In this document: in pieces, positions 20,571-32,889 of the stretch
How positions within the stretch are numbered: position 1 is the first letter of the stretch
Layout: each line of letters begins with the position of its first letter
Source: Chaenocephalus aceratus
Lineage: Eukaryota > Chordata > Actinopteri > Perciformes > Channichthyidae
Assembly (NCBI GenBank): GCA_023974075.1
Contig: JAMFTG010000184.1
Location: 1 to 64,000, forward strand
Direction: 5' to 3'
DNA: 64,000 nucleotides
Notes under the pieces: generated by a model
Databases searched by the model: none
What the model was told of the DNA's origin: nothing
Seen by the model: the letters and a program-made list of their open reading frames with translations, nothing else
Position numbers and translations under genes: made by a program

Positions 20571-21205
20571 GTGTGCGGGAAAGAACACATCCCACCGTCC
20601 GGGACGTGTTATTCACAATATCGGACAAGTAGATCTTTCAATTGACTTGTCCGGCGGCGTTTTTTTTACGACGTTTTTGGCCCCGATGTATTGACAAGTT
20701 ATTGATACATTCAGTTACAAAAGGCAGAACTCATTCGCACATTGTACGTGTCCGCCAATGTTCACAGCGTCTTTGAGTTGTAGAAAGCGCTAGGCCTATA
20801 GGCTACAAATACATTTTTATCCCAGTTTGTCACGGGACTTATATTGACCCTCTCAAAGAACCGGAACCGAAAATAACCGGAATCGAAAAGCAGAACCGGA
20901 ATCGTTAAAATCCAAACGATACCCAACCCTTTGTGTGATGCAGTGAAATCTTACCGCTCACTTACGTTAGCGGTGTCATAAAAACCGTGGGGAAAAGTAA
21001 AATACGATGGCGAAGAAGAAGATTCCAGTGGCCCAGATTTTTGTCCATTCTGGACGAGTGAAAAACGTATTCGGACAAGTACATTGCCAAACTTGTCCAT
21101 GCACAAGTACTCTCTAAAAACGTGTTCTCACACTGCAGACATAAATAAAGCAGCGACTGTATTCGCCATGACACGGACAGTCTGTGGTTTGTACTTGTTT
21201 AGCTT
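20571..21205. other. Unclassified repeat-like sequence
   Basis: Contains repeated words around GGACAAGTA and ACTTGTCC (20623, 20645, 21075, 21097) in both orientations and GAACCGGAA near 20860, suggesting decayed DNA transposons. No protein motif or clear terminal repeat could be fixed. Confidence 0.4.
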
Positions 21206-21677
21206 CCGCCATATTTGACAACTCCATACGGAAACTCTAATGGGACATTTGACGTCTAGACGGCTGCCCGATTTGCATCGTGCATGCGCGAGTCATGAAC
21301 TCTCAAATATCTTTATTAAAATATTTTGTGATTTGAAATAAAATGAAGGACATTCACAGTTAATGTAATTAGATATAAATTATGAATGCCATACATATTG
21401 CATACATTCAGTCAATATTTCTTCAGCATGTATGATGGCTGTCCAACAGAAGTTACATCCATTTCTCACTTATTCTGACAATGTACTTAACCCAATAAAA
21501 TGACCCAACAAAAGGAGTTGTTCAATAATAGTGAAGTCACGTTGTAATAACAATAACTCGTCTCTCTCGTTCAGATTAATATTGTGGGGTTTTTTGAGTG
21601 TTCTTTTTCTGCTTTGCCAAACGCCACTGTGTCAAATGTCCCATTAGAGTTGCCGTATGGAGTTGTCAAATATGGCG
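21206..21677. mobile_element. Fold-back MITE with about 47-bp terminal inverted repeats
   Basis: Left end 21206-21252 starts CCGCCATATTTGACAACTCC. Right end 21631-21677 is its reverse complement with one or two mismatches, ending GTCAAATATGGCGG. The interior of about 380 bp is AT-rich with no frame. The length (about 470 bp) and long TIRs fit a non-autonomous DNA transposon. The target duplication is not obvious, so the superfamily is open. Confidence 0.75.
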
Positions 21678-22090
21678 GACCATCTCGCACATGCGCACTG
21701 CAGATGGGGCAGGGCTGCAGATCGGGTAGAGACACACATTGAAGATGACGTCACGGCTCCGCCTACACTGCGTTACTATAGTTACTGCCCCAGTTCCTAA
21801 ACTGTATTGGAAACGCAGCATAAAGTGAGCCTGGCCTACCAAGGCCTAACTATACCGTGCTAAGCCGTGCGAGGCCCTGCAGTGGAAATGCGCCATAAGT
21901 GGATGTCATTGAAGACCTTTACACGGTGGACTTTAGGCTGATGCAGATAGGAGCAAGTCATGATAATAAATACAAAATGTACAATACGCACTCATACACA
22001 CACCTACACACACACATCAGCGCTGACACTGTTGGTTATCAATGAGCCACTTTGTAACACTGTGCTTGAATGTGTAGTCGGATGAGGACT
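21678..22090. other. No recognisable gene
   Basis: Includes CCTGGCCTACCAAGGCC and GCCGTGCGAGGCCC, phrases seen in degraded DNA repeats, and a CA-rich patch (21985-22015). No protein frame. Confidence 0.4.
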
Positions 22091-22224
22091 CTCATTGGTT
22101 GAGGTATTGAATTCCATTGATGGGATGCGTGGAATGAAAGACAGCCTGGCTGAATGCGCTCTTCCTAAATGGGATGGTGCGTCTCCCCTAGCCGCACCTC
22201 GAGTAGCCCTGGTTGAGGTGGGCT

Positions 22225-22518
22225 TTAGGCTGATGCAGCCAGAGGAGGAGGAGCCAACCCACGAGTGGTCTTATAAACTAAGCAGATGTTTTTGTAAACC
22301 ATGAGATTTCCCCAGCTGAACAGATTATACTTTTTAACAATGTGACAATGATGATACCGGAATGGCTTTGTGTCTCGTGTTCTGAGTGCTTGTTTATACA
22401 GTGATTCCAGTGGCCTTAGAGCTGCAGAGTGAGCATCAGACCAGCTGATCAGACAGTAGCTGATGTGGGAGAGGACCATGGAGTGAAGGTATAGCTCAGC
22501 TGCTGCAGATGATAGCAA
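22225..22518 (-). pseudogene. LINE ORF2 C-terminal fragment
   Basis: The frame reads LYLHSMVLSHISYCLISWSD followed by a stretch with SLYKQALRT, the thumb-like segment after the RT palm in CR1/L2-group LINEs. It is separated from the YADD-containing frame by a frameshift. Copy 2 of the duplication does not contain this segment because its LINE is cut at 44108. Confidence 0.7.
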
Positions 22519-22616
22519 GTTTCTAATGTATCTGTAATTTCACAGATTGGACTTTACTTTATTGCAGACCTTTTTGATATGGGTTTTAAATTGAGGTTTG
22601 TGTCAATATGTACTCC

Positions 22617-22990
22617 TCAGTACTTGTACTCCGAGACAACCTGAAGTCTCCTTCCAGAAAAGAAAACATCTTGCTCTGTTATAATGCTGTGGCCCTTGGA
22701 GAAGAACATACACACTGTCTTTGAGACATTTGGTTGCAAACAATTATTGTTAAGCCAGGATGTAGTATTCTCCAACACATCAGGGACCTTGGTAGCAGCC
22801 TCTTCTGCGGTTCTGCCATGAGTAAAAACAACTGTATCATCAGCATACATTAATACATCACATTCTCACACACAGAAGGCAGATCATTTATGTACATACT
22901 AAACAGGATTGGGCCCAATACAGAGCCCTGTGGTACTCCAGTTGACAAACACTAGACTTATGGTTCTCAATTTGAACACAAGGAGCTGTT
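22617..22990 (-). pseudogene. LINE reverse transcriptase palm fragment (YADD)
   Basis: The frame 22850-22617 contains MYADDTVVFTHGRTAEEA, with the YADD box carrying two catalytic aspartates, and ends near VVSEYKYLG-like residues. Just upstream (22990-22880) the sequence encodes GVPQGSVLGP-like residues in a frame broken by one base relative to copy 2, where GVPQGSVLGPILFSMYVNDL is open (44396 downward). Not functional. Confidence 0.75.
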
Positions 22991-23481
22991 GTTGAGATGA
23001 TTGATGATTTGTTTGGCAATCAATTTCTCAAATACCTTGGATGCTATGGGTAAGATACTGATGGGCCTATAGTTGGATGTCATGAGAGGGTCCCCACCAT
23101 AGTTATCAAGAACACAAAACAGTTATTTAGCCCCTCTGTCCTGGGAGTTGTCAACATGGATGTTAAAATCACCAACAATGACTAGACGGTCAAAGTCAAA
23201 TCACACTATAGACAGCAGTTCAGTAAAGTCATCAAAAGAAGCTAAAAGAAGCTGAGAGCACAGCTGAACTCCCGCAGCCCTGGGGGGCCCCTACATTGGT
23301 TGTGATGGCAGATGACCGGGTTTGGTCAAGTTGCTCTCTCCTGGTGAGGAAAGCGGCATACCAGTAAATCAGGTATGGATTTACTTCCATTTTGGCCATT
23401 CTTGACACCAAGATGTCTGCTTGTATTGTGTTGCTGCTGAGAAGTCTAGGAAGAGGGCTCTTGCATAGGTGTGACGTTTAT

Positions 23482-23694
23482 CTATATGTTTAGTGATGAT
23501 GTGAACCAGAGCAGCAGCAGTACCACCCCCTTGCTTATAGGCACATTGGTATGGATCAAGTATGTCTTGTCCGTCACAATAGGTTTAGCTGAAGAGGTCA
23601 TTCCTGTCACGGTTCTCATGGTGTCCCACACTTTTTTGAGGTCTTTGGCTTTAAAAGCATTTCCCAAAAGCTCTGTGTGTTTTGATTCCCTCAA
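23482..23694 (-). pseudogene. LINE EN-RT linker fragment
   Basis: The frame contains LLGNAFKAKDLKKVWDTMRT and VTGMTSS, the Phe/Lys/Trp-rich linker between endonuclease and RT in CR1/L2-type LINEs. The same segment occurs at 45118-44933 in copy 2. No catalytic role. Confidence 0.65.
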
Positions 23695-23844
23695 TTTGAC
23701 TTTCAGTTCTCTCTCTGTCTGTTCAAGTGCTCCGTAGTCTTTGTTTCATGTCCTTAGTCACATATGATTTATTACTTTCTTTTCTGGTTCCCTTGAGTTT
23801 GGTCTTATCCACTGGTATCATATTCACAACATTATGATCAGAGG

Positions 23845-24530
23845 TCAGTATTGGTGTCTGTATTTAGACACATAGGCTCCTTTATCATTAACAAAGCATT
23901 TGTCCAGGATATTGTCTTTCCTGCTGTGATCCCTAACACACTGCTGGAACCCAGGTAACACAGTCTCCAGGCAACATTGCTTCATGTTCCGAGCACTATT
24001 GCCGGTGCATCGGGGTGGCTGAGTTGCAGCTCGTGAACACAGTGTCCTCTGCCGCTGGGAGGCACGTAAACAACAAGCAGTAAAATACACCAAAATTCTC
24101 TAGGCAGATAAAAGGGTCTTAACGTCATGCCGAGAATTTCTACGTTGGGATTGCAGGTTTTACATTTGACTGAGTATGATCGGCACCACAGATCATTAAT
24201 ATACACACAAACACCGCCTCCTCTGGTTTTCCCCGAGTTCGCATCCCTGTCTGCTCGAACAAGGGCGAGTCCGGGTACTTCAGAGAGAGATTCAGGCATC
24301 GTAGATTGGAGCCAGCTTTCCGTGAAACATAATAAAGAGGCCTCGAGAAATTCATGACAGTACCTTGTGTATGTCCTTGGTGTGTCCACGTTGTTGCTCA
24401 ATGAGCGCAGGTTTGTGAGAATGATGGATGGAAGTGGTGGCCGGCTGAATCTCCGCCGTATTCTGAACGCCTCCCCTCCTTCCTCGTCTCTTTTTCCTGG
24501 TGTTTCTAAGCGGCTCCCGAGGGATTTCAT
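23845..24530 (-). pseudogene. LINE endonuclease domain, copy 1
   Basis: Frame 24530-23982 (182 residues) holds SIILTNLRSLSNNVDTPRTY (first EN motif), CFTESWLQS (catalytic Glu), KTRGGGVCVYIND, LRPFYLPREF and VVYVPPSGRG. It ends before GDFN. The following piece (24093-23845) in another frame has VLPGFQQCVRD and ILDKCFVNDKGAY. A single domain has thus been broken by a frameshift near 24000. Copy 2 at 45753-45391 has the same domain with its own lesions. Confidence 0.75.
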
Positions 24531-24861
24531 CCAATAACGAAGAGCACAGGTGACTTGGTGTATTCGTAGGAGGCCGATCGCATTGTAGCTCTAGCATAGC
24601 CTCGCGGCTGTAGCAGCGCAGAGGCCGGGGCTCCTCGCCATACCTGTTCGTGCTGTCACTCAGGTGGGTCTTGGAAAGTTGAATGTCCAGACGTGGTCTG
24701 CAGAAGGCAAATGTAATCCACAGGACCAAAAGCATGGTCTCTCAAAATGACGTTTCATACAGACACAACAAAGTTTAGACAAAAAAAACAGAACCCAAGA
24801 GGAACGGAGCACACTGAGACTCGCAGTGACAGGATGCCGTCTCCCTTTGTCTCCTGTATAC

Positions 24862-25848
<987 letters not shown>

Positions 25849-25949
25849 GTATATACTTTGGTTAGAATATTGCTGTATTACTGTATCAAATATAATAAAC
25901 ACAAACAGAGTTGATAAGTAGTATTTTGTTAACTCAAGTTTTATATTAA

Positions 25950-26971
25950 AGGGGACCTATCATGCAAAATGCACTTTCCTACGTCTTTTATACATGAATA
26001 TGTGTCCCCGGTGTTCCAGGGAACTCACAAAGTGTCAGAAAACACAACCCTCTCTATTTTCCTCCATACCCAAATCTCTTAAAAAGGGGCTGCAACGGAT
26101 CTGATACAGACTGATCCAGATTTGAAAACTTTACTGACGTCAGTAAAGTGGTGCTACGGCTATTGGTCAATTCTCCACCTATCAGGGGAATGAGAGGTTG
26201 GGACACGGCCGGCCATTTCCGCTCGAAAGCGCTGGAGACGCTGTAGTACATATGCCAGAACTGTAAGTGGTGCTGTGGTCTGCCACAAAAGCAGCGAAGA
26301 AGACTTCCCTTGCATGGTTGCCATAGTTGCCCTTCTGTTTATTCTCCGCTGTGGCTCTTTTTCTATAGTTGTATGTATTGATTTAAATTGACATGCATCC
26401 GCTAAGAAAAATAGTCCGTTGTTACCGTTTGAACTAAGCAACGGCAGGAACTGCTTCGATAGCGTTTTTGAGGAGCTTTTTGATTACAGATTTGAAAACA
26501 TCGTTGCTTGCTTTAAAAGTAGCACAATTCATGATGTCAAACCTTGGGAAGTATCTGGATATCCCTGCCCTAATGCCAAAGGAACTGCACACTGAAAATG
26601 TGTCGCAGTTTGATGTCTATGTCTGGACCGCTGCATAAAAAGGAGGGTTTCTGCCCCGTTACTTCTCTTCTTTCTTCTATAAGAATAAAACACTGTGGAC
26701 GGAGATCTCTTTTTCTCCCCCTCTTCTCCCTGCTGCAGCCCAGCAGCTGATCTCAGAGCACGCTCCTCTCTCCTGCAGGGGGGCGTGGTCAGCTGCAGCT
26801 CACAGAATCAGCCCCCTGCAAAAACAGCGCTGGAAAGAGCAAATAGAGCGAAATGAGGCATGGCTAAAATGCAGCATCTTTTTGGAATTTTGAATCAAAT
26901 ACTATATTTATATACTTTATATAGGTATGGCCCTACAATATATTGTTCAAATATAGCATGATAGGTCCACT
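25950..26971. mobile_element. TTAA-targeting DNA transposon (Kolobok/piggyBac-like), non-autonomous
   Basis: 1,022 bp flanked by TTAA on both sides (25946-25949 and 26972-26975). The inverted ends are AGGGGACCTATCATGC and AGTGGACCTATCATGC. The paralogous locus at 48838-48860 reads ATATTAAGTGAG with one TTAA and no element, which gives a direct empty site. No transposase frame. TTAA duplication with AGGG ends fits Kolobok or piggyBac; I cannot decide which. Confidence 0.85.
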
Positions 26972-27054
26972 TTAAGTGAGTTTTTTATTGTGTTAACTTG
27001 TGTATTTATGCTTTTTAGATTGACTTTCTCTCTTTCTCTGTCCGTCTGTTCTAG

Positions 27055-27669
<615 letters not shown>

Positions 27670-27725
27670 TGGTTTTAAGAGTGTAGGAGCCGCATTTAAG
27701 CATATTTTGTTTTTTCACAGTTTAC

Positions 27726-27731
27726 AATAAA
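27726..27731 (+). terminator. Poly(A) signal of ZNF copy 1
   Basis: AATAAA lies 57 bases after the TAG, in TTTACAATAAACAATTCCCG. It is conserved in copy 2 at 49851-49856. This supports a short 3' UTR. Confidence 0.6.
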
Positions 27732-28575
27732 CAATTCCCGTCTATTGGCCTTGTGTTGGGTAATCCTTTTTTCCATTACAGATCCCATCCCAACAGCGCC
27801 ATCTGTTGACGTAACGTCAGAATTGACATGCATAATGTTCACTGTTCCTTTTAGTTTCGTTTTCTGGCTGTCCGTCTGCCGACAGCTGTTTTCAAACAGC
27901 TGACATTATTGCAGCATTAAATCCAAGCCATTGTCCGATGCAGCTTATGATTCCAATATACAATCCAGTTTGAATGCTGCTCATACCCGGCCACTTTCCC
28001 AGCCTTGGCTCTCGGCCTCTCCTTTCGCCTCTTGATGAGCGCAGGTGGTGACAATCTCCAGCTGATTGTGGCGTGTTGTCCAGCTGATCCGGGATGACGG
28101 TGTCGGTTGTGAAGTAATCCAATTGTTTGTCCAGTGAAAACGATCCTTAATCCAATGAGATATGTTTCTTATTGTCCAGTTTCACTCATAGAGTACGATT
28201 CTACTTAATGTAATGGCAGTTTAAATGTTCCAGTGTCCTATATCTTTTTGCCATTACTTCACAGGAGGGTTTAGAGTGATCCTGACACAGACACAAATAT
28301 ATGAAGTTCCGGTCTTTTGCTGCAGTTTTAGAATGATGTTTTATTGCTTTACATACCAAGGTTTAAGTACACGGTGTCAATAGTTGTAGTATGAGCATCT
28401 GCTGGGGCTGGGCTGGCCGTCTGGTAGAATCGGTATGCTCTAACTCCTGTGTCCTCTTCCTCTCCTGTCGCCTATGACCCCTTTTATACACCCCGCCACC
28501 AAGTGTTCAAAAATAATATTGCTCTATTCATATAAATAAGGTAAACTGAGACACCAACGACACCCATAAAATGGC
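27732..28575. other. ZNF 3' flank with a copy-1-specific insertion
   Basis: 27732-27880 and 28340-28500 match copy 2 (49857-50010 and 50010-50170). Sequence between about 27885 and 28340 is missing from copy 2. It starts with a perfect palindrome, CAGCTGTTTTCAAACAGCTG (27883-27902). No gene is visible. Confidence 0.6.
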
Positions 28576-28641
28576 TCCTACAAAGAGTGTGGGAAAACCT
28601 TTTCTTAAAGTCTTCACCTTAAAGTCCATGAGCGAGTTTCA
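28576..28641 (+). pseudogene. Relic C2H2 finger downstream of ZNF copy 1
   Basis: The frame reads YKECGKTFS, a stop, then SLHLKVHERV. Spacing and residues match one C2H2 finger in which the first Cys and last His are lost and one codon is TAA. The same relic is at 51895-51960 in copy 2, so it decayed before the duplication. It suggests an older finger array or gene once lay here. An AATAAA follows at about 28732. Confidence 0.6.
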
Positions 28642-28944
28642 CTGTTCATTATCTGCTTCATGTATCTGGAACATATTTACGATGTTTTCAGTTTGATTCT
28701 ATTCTCTTGTTGAAATGATCAGACTACCACAAATAAAATGGCCTTAGAAACAGACTCGTCACCCTGCGTATTTGTTGTGTTTTGCAGCATATTATAAACA
28801 TGTCATTCCCTTATCTTCAAATACCCAGGTTGTGTCGTGATGTATTTGAGGTGTACTGTCCACATCGCAGACCTGAAGTCGTGCAGTCAATGGATGCGAA
28901 GTGTACAGGACCTTGGTCTCTGAGACTCAAAAAAGCCTTTCTCG

Positions 28945-29440
28945 CCTACCTGTCCACTTTGCAGACCTGAGATCCTGCAGTCATTTCTCAAATATGGTGT
29001 GGCATATAGGGAGGTGCAATCTCCTGATGGGATAGACTGTATTATAGTGGACATCTGCAACCCTAGAAAACAAGATAACATTAGGAAAATCAATGTATAC
29101 AACCCATGTCCAAATCTAACCACTGATATATTTAAAGGAATAGCAGGAAATAAACATAGGGAGGAAGTTTGGTGTGGTGATTTCAATGCACACAACCATC
29201 TATGGGCAGCAGCCATACAGACAGTAACGGAAACATAGTGGAAGAAATGCTGGAGGAACGAACACTAGCATGCCTTAATGATGGACATGGCACAAGAGTA
29301 GATGTTCACAGGGGAACGTCTCATGCCTGGATCTGACATTAGTGTCAAACTGTTTGGTTCATACATGCGAATGGTTTGTTTTGAATAACTCCACTGTAAG
29401 AAGTGACCATTATCCGGTGCTTACTAAAATGAATAATAAT
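28945..29440 (+). pseudogene. I/Nimb-type LINE endonuclease fragment, copy 1
   Basis: The plus frame from 28999 reads YREVQSPDGIDCIIVDICNP, INVYNPCPNLTTDIFKGIAG and EEVWCGDFNAHNHLW. GDFNAHNHLW is the third EN motif of Jockey/I-group LINEs. Further on, frames give GTRVDVHRGTS and SDHYPVL-like residues near 29400. The fragment has no RT part and is broken by frameshifts. It is shared with copy 2 (54306-54930) and is cut here at 29440 by a hAT piece. Confidence 0.75.
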
Positions 29441-29441
29441 T

Positions 29442-29570
29442 AGTGGTGCACGATATTAGGAATTATGACGTCATCCCGATAAACCCGATAAAAGTATTAA
29501 TAGCCCCGATAATATAAAATATATTTTTTTGATAAAAAAAGAAAGAAATACTGCGTGTGTCCCGGCTCCG
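29442..29570. mobile_element. hAT 5' fragment, same family as 30430-31220
   Basis: Begins AGTGGTGCACGATATTAGGA and shares about 100 bp with the start of the complete element at 30430 (missing a 15-base stretch after CACGAT). It ends near 29540-29570 without a right terminus, so it is a broken copy that interrupts the LINE endonuclease fragment. Confidence 0.7.
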
Positions 29571-29986
29571 TGGTATAGTTTGCACACTGGTTATAATACC
29601 CTTATTACTTATGATAACTGCACATCCAACCCATTGATTAGCATCGTGAGATTACACCGATTCTATAGGTATCTGTATCATCACTCCATGATCAGAACTC
29701 GCGACATGAGAAACAAAAACAAACATCACAACACATGGCATTAGGTAGCAAACATGGCAATATGTCTTATCTTTGTTGTTTTCTGATCAAAAGTTGTCTT
29801 CAATGGCATTAAAACGATAAAAACGCTGCTGAAGTTAATCCATAGGTTAATCCAATGTGTCTGTGTCACTTTGAAATGATTTCTGATAATCCATCAGCAA
29901 TAAAACTAGTTTTAAGTTTTCAGATTTCAGATAGGTTTCACTTTGGGCAAACTGCATGCCCATAGCTCTCATTTCTCAATGGTAAC
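29571..29986. other. No recognisable gene
   Basis: AT-rich sequence between the hAT fragment and a LINE fragment. No motif, terminal repeat or RNA gene was seen. Confidence 0.5.
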
Positions 29987-30240
29987 ATGTGTGTTACTGT
30001 CCGACACCTCAGGAGGGGGAAGCAGGGAACCATCCAAGCTGTGTACAGTAAGGATGGGACGTTGTTGACCTCAACTGATGGAGTGTTGGGGCGTTGGAAG
30101 GAACACTTTGAGGAACTCCTGAACCCGACAACTCCGCCCTCTATGTTAGAGGCAGAGCTGGAGTATGACGGGGGATCAACACCAATCGACCAATGGGTTC
30201 CAGAGAAACGGCAAATACGCCCCTTTTCCACCCAAATGAC
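29987..30240 (+). pseudogene. LINE ORF2 linker fragment (unclassified clade)
   Basis: The frame reads LRRGKQGTIQAVYSKDGTLL, then TDGVLGRWKEHFEELLNPTT. The pattern RRGK...VYS.DG.LLT....GRWKE.FE.LLNP is a segment just before RT in a common fish LINE group. Only this short piece remains and it runs into unrelated sequence after PIDQW. Confidence 0.65.
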
Positions 30241-30429
30241 CCCATTTAGCTAAACCTCCCTAAAAAGGTAAAATGTCACTTGTTTTGCATCAATCTTCAT
30301 ACAGGGTACTTATTATATGTTGTACTTTGGATTCCTAAAACATTTAGTTTACTAACCCATCATTCAAGGGTGGTTTTCAGTATAAGTAAAAAAGATTTTT
30401 TGGACGAACACTATCATTTACGTTTTTTT

Positions 30430-31220
30430 TAGTGGTGCACGATAATTATCGGTCCAATATTAGGAATTATGACGTCATCCCGATAAACCCGATAAAAGTA
30501 TTAATAGCCCCGATAATATACAATATATTTTTTGGGTAAAAAAAAGAAAAAAGTACTGTGGATTGGGATGAGGGGCGCTTGTTTTTCCCTCGGCTCCTCC
30601 CGTTTTGCCAGTACTGTGGTATTAGTGGTTTAGGAAGAGGGGAGTTTTTCACAAATCCAGCGCTCCCTAACTCATGCCTGGCTGTGGCGTAAATGGCGTG
30701 CGGCCGTGAAGCCAGGACAGTAAACAAACATGTCGTCGGTAGTATGGGACTATTTCAAAGTTTCAGAGTTAGATAGTTCGCTTGCTATTTGTATTAACAC
30801 ATGCAGAAGTTCCACGAGGAGGGAAAAGGCAACGAGCTATAATACTTCCAGCCTGATCAGTCGCCTGAAACATCGACGAAGACGCCTGCGCTGCTAAACT
30901 TGCGGCGAATCCAAAGCCAGCTGCAAAGGCACCAGGGCTTTTACCTATCCACGAGGCTTTTGAAAAAGGCAAGAACTTCATTTGGGAAAATAAATATGGT
31001 CACTTTGAAGAGAAAAACTGTTCTTGGCTTTGTTTTGTTCATAGTAGTAATGCTCATGTCCTTTGCTCACTACTAGTCTTTTTTTTACCACCAGGTGTGC
31101 AAAAACTACAGGTACATTTACTATATATTATATTATTATCGGTTATCGGTATCGGTCTTGAGAAGCAGGAAGTTATCGGTATCGGTATCGGTTTCAAAAA
31201 ACCAATATCGTGCATCCCTA
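30430..31220 (+). mobile_element. hAT element, 791 bp, with a BED-finger-like ORF remnant
   Basis: Ends TAGTGGTGCACGATA and (reverse complement) TAGGGATGCACGATA are inverted. They are flanked by a perfect 8-bp duplication GTTTTTTT (30422-30429 and 31221-31228), diagnostic of hAT. The interior contains a short ORF at 30730-30897 and, near the right end, repeated TATCGGT words typical of hAT subterminal repeats. The transposase core is absent. Confidence 0.9.
30730..30897 (+). pseudogene. BED-type zinc-finger remnant of a hAT transposase
   Basis: ATG 30730 starts a 55-codon frame: SSVVWDYFKVSELD, then CINTC, then KATSYNTSSLISRLKH. The W-x-Y/F-F start, the Cys pair and the NTSSL...L..H helix are the layout of a BED finger, the N-terminal DNA-binding module of hAT transposases. 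The frame stops at 30895-30897, and no dimerisation or catalytic residues follow before the element ends. Confidence 0.65.
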
Positions 31221-31584
31221 GTTTTTTTACTATGTTTAATCTGAATTGACTTTAAAATAAAAGCATCTGTATTGATTCTGACTCTTCTACATCCAACTCA
31301 CAGGTTTATCATTGCTTTGAGAAAACAGATTATTAATTTTCCCCTTTTAGAAAGATATGTTCATTTGTTCTGGAAATGTCATTTTGCGAGCCTGAGACCT
31401 GAAAAACAGGCTCGGGGTTTAACAGGTTAAATGAATCAATTGTTAAAAAATGAATTGCTGCCAATATGTCTTTATTTATCAGACTTCAATCATCCAATCC
31501 ACCCAGGGCCGTCCCTCCCTACAGGCCGATCATGCAGACTGCGTGGGGCCTCACCTTGCGGAGGGTGCGGCGCACCTATGCGCT
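31221..31584. other. No recognisable gene
   Basis: Between the hAT and a LINE fragment. The phrase GGCCGATCATGCAGACTGCG (31523) resembles sequence at 4915-4930 in the left LINE's 5' region. No frame or structure is supported. Confidence 0.4.
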
Positions 31585-31841
31585 TATGCCTTCTTCATTG
31601 ACAACATTCAGAAAATCAGACAAGCAGTCAGTGCCTCTGCATCAGGTACAGCAGATGTGTTGTCTCTGTGTCCACCTAACATCAATTCAGACACCATGAC
31701 ACAGTTCCATCAGATTAATGATAGAAACCTAGAGGACATTATTCAACTTCCGAAGTCCTCCTCCTGCTGCCTTGATATTATTCCAACAGGGTTTTTCAAA
31801 GATGTTTTTCCTTGCATGGCCTCAGATCTACTTCACATATA
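31585..31841 (+). pseudogene. L2/CR1-type LINE pre-RT fragment
   Basis: The frame reads FFIDNIQKIRQAVSA, FHQINDRNLEDIIQLPKSSS and CCLDIIPTGFFKDVF, then MASDLLHI. This is the segment just before the RT fingers in fish L2-like LINEs (SSSCCLDI.PT.FFK). It is cut at 31841 by a TA-flanked DNA element. Confidence 0.65.
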
Positions 31842-32105
31842 CCTCATTCACACCAACGGTGTTTCAGGGCCGGTTCGGAGCTGGAGCTTGAAAAGCACCG
31901 GGTTTTCCTGTTCACACCGCAGCGGAGCAGCCTCTTAGCTCCGGAATCCGGTTCGTTTCAAGCACCTAAAAATGTCCGGCCAGAGCAAAAGCACCGCATA
32001 TGTCACGCTTACGTCGAGGCGGGGGCGGGATCAACTCCTGAACAACAACAAAAAGCCCGCGTTTTATCCAGTTTGTACACAACGATGGAGAAACTTAACA
32101 AGCAG
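31842..32105. mobile_element. 5' fragment of a TA-flanked DNA element (full copy 50386-51226)
   Basis: Starts CCTCATTCACACCAACGGTG after TA and matches 50386-50642 until GGAGAAACTTAA, then diverges. The right terminus (GTGTGAAAGAGG) is not found in this neighbourhood. It interrupts the LINE fragment ending in SDLLHI. Confidence 0.75.
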
Positions 32106-32889
32106 CAGTGGTCCACTGAAGAGACCAGCATGGCTGGTTTACAGTAATTCTGGATAATAAAATGGGAAAATTAAAACGGGGTGCTCTCTTTTCCTCTCCC
32201 TCTCCTGACAGCCCGTCAGTCTCGTGCAGTCTGGGTTATAATGCACGTCAGCGTTTATCAGACTTAACATAAGTGTAATTGATCAGATAGCTTTCCAGTG
32301 AAGCAACACATCAGACCAAAGCGTGCAGAAAGAGGAGAAGTGAGGAGAGGGAAGGATCTACAAGCCGAACAGATCACAAAGAGACGCTAAGACCCCACAG
32401 ATATACACAAAGCCACTACAGAGGACACGGATTGACTAAACAGAAATGTAAGACAACCACAACATGACCACCAGGAGACAACAGACTGAACACCCTCTGG
32501 AGACCACATAGAAAGAAAGGTGTCTTTAAAAAGATTGTTATAGCAGAATGTTTAATACAGCGTATTTCTGATATTCATTAAGGTCGCATGCTGAGCTATA
32601 TGCTGTGTGTTACTGAGCTGGGGCACACACAGTTAGAGAGACGATGGTCCTTCTGAGTTATCAATAGATGTGTTCATTTGAAGTGAGCTGACACCGAGGG
32701 TAGAGGAAGTGCAGAGAAGGCCTCAGGTTATAAAAACACTTCACCTTTGTTAGTTGACTAATCCTAAGGATGTCATGAGACTAAACTAAATAATAATGAC
32801 TGATCAGCTATATCTGTGTTTGATTGATTCCTCTCTGTTTCTGGATCACAACAAGATGCACAAAGACTTAAATGAATGAACAACAATCA
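32106..32889. other. No recognisable gene
   Basis: Purine-rich and otherwise featureless sequence up to the start of the right-hand LINE. No frame above 60 codons with a recognised motif. Confidence 0.5.

Larger units (their letters stand above)
22090..24861 (-). mobile_element. CR1/Rex1-like LINE, copy 1, broken but nearly complete
   Basis: Read on the minus strand, order is: N-terminal basic region (24735-24352), endonuclease (24530-23845), linker (23694-23482), reverse transcriptase (about 23000-22617 with YADD) and the ORF2 C-terminus (22518-22225). Many frameshifts and stops separate the frames. The EN and RT motifs (LTNLRSLSNNVD, FTESWL, KTRGGGV, YVPPSG, YADD) place it in the CR1/L2/Rex1 group. 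I cannot choose the clade by eye. Its 5' part is shared with copy 2 (44108-46314), which lacks the 3' part. It ends at the hAT element starting at 24862. Confidence 0.78.
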
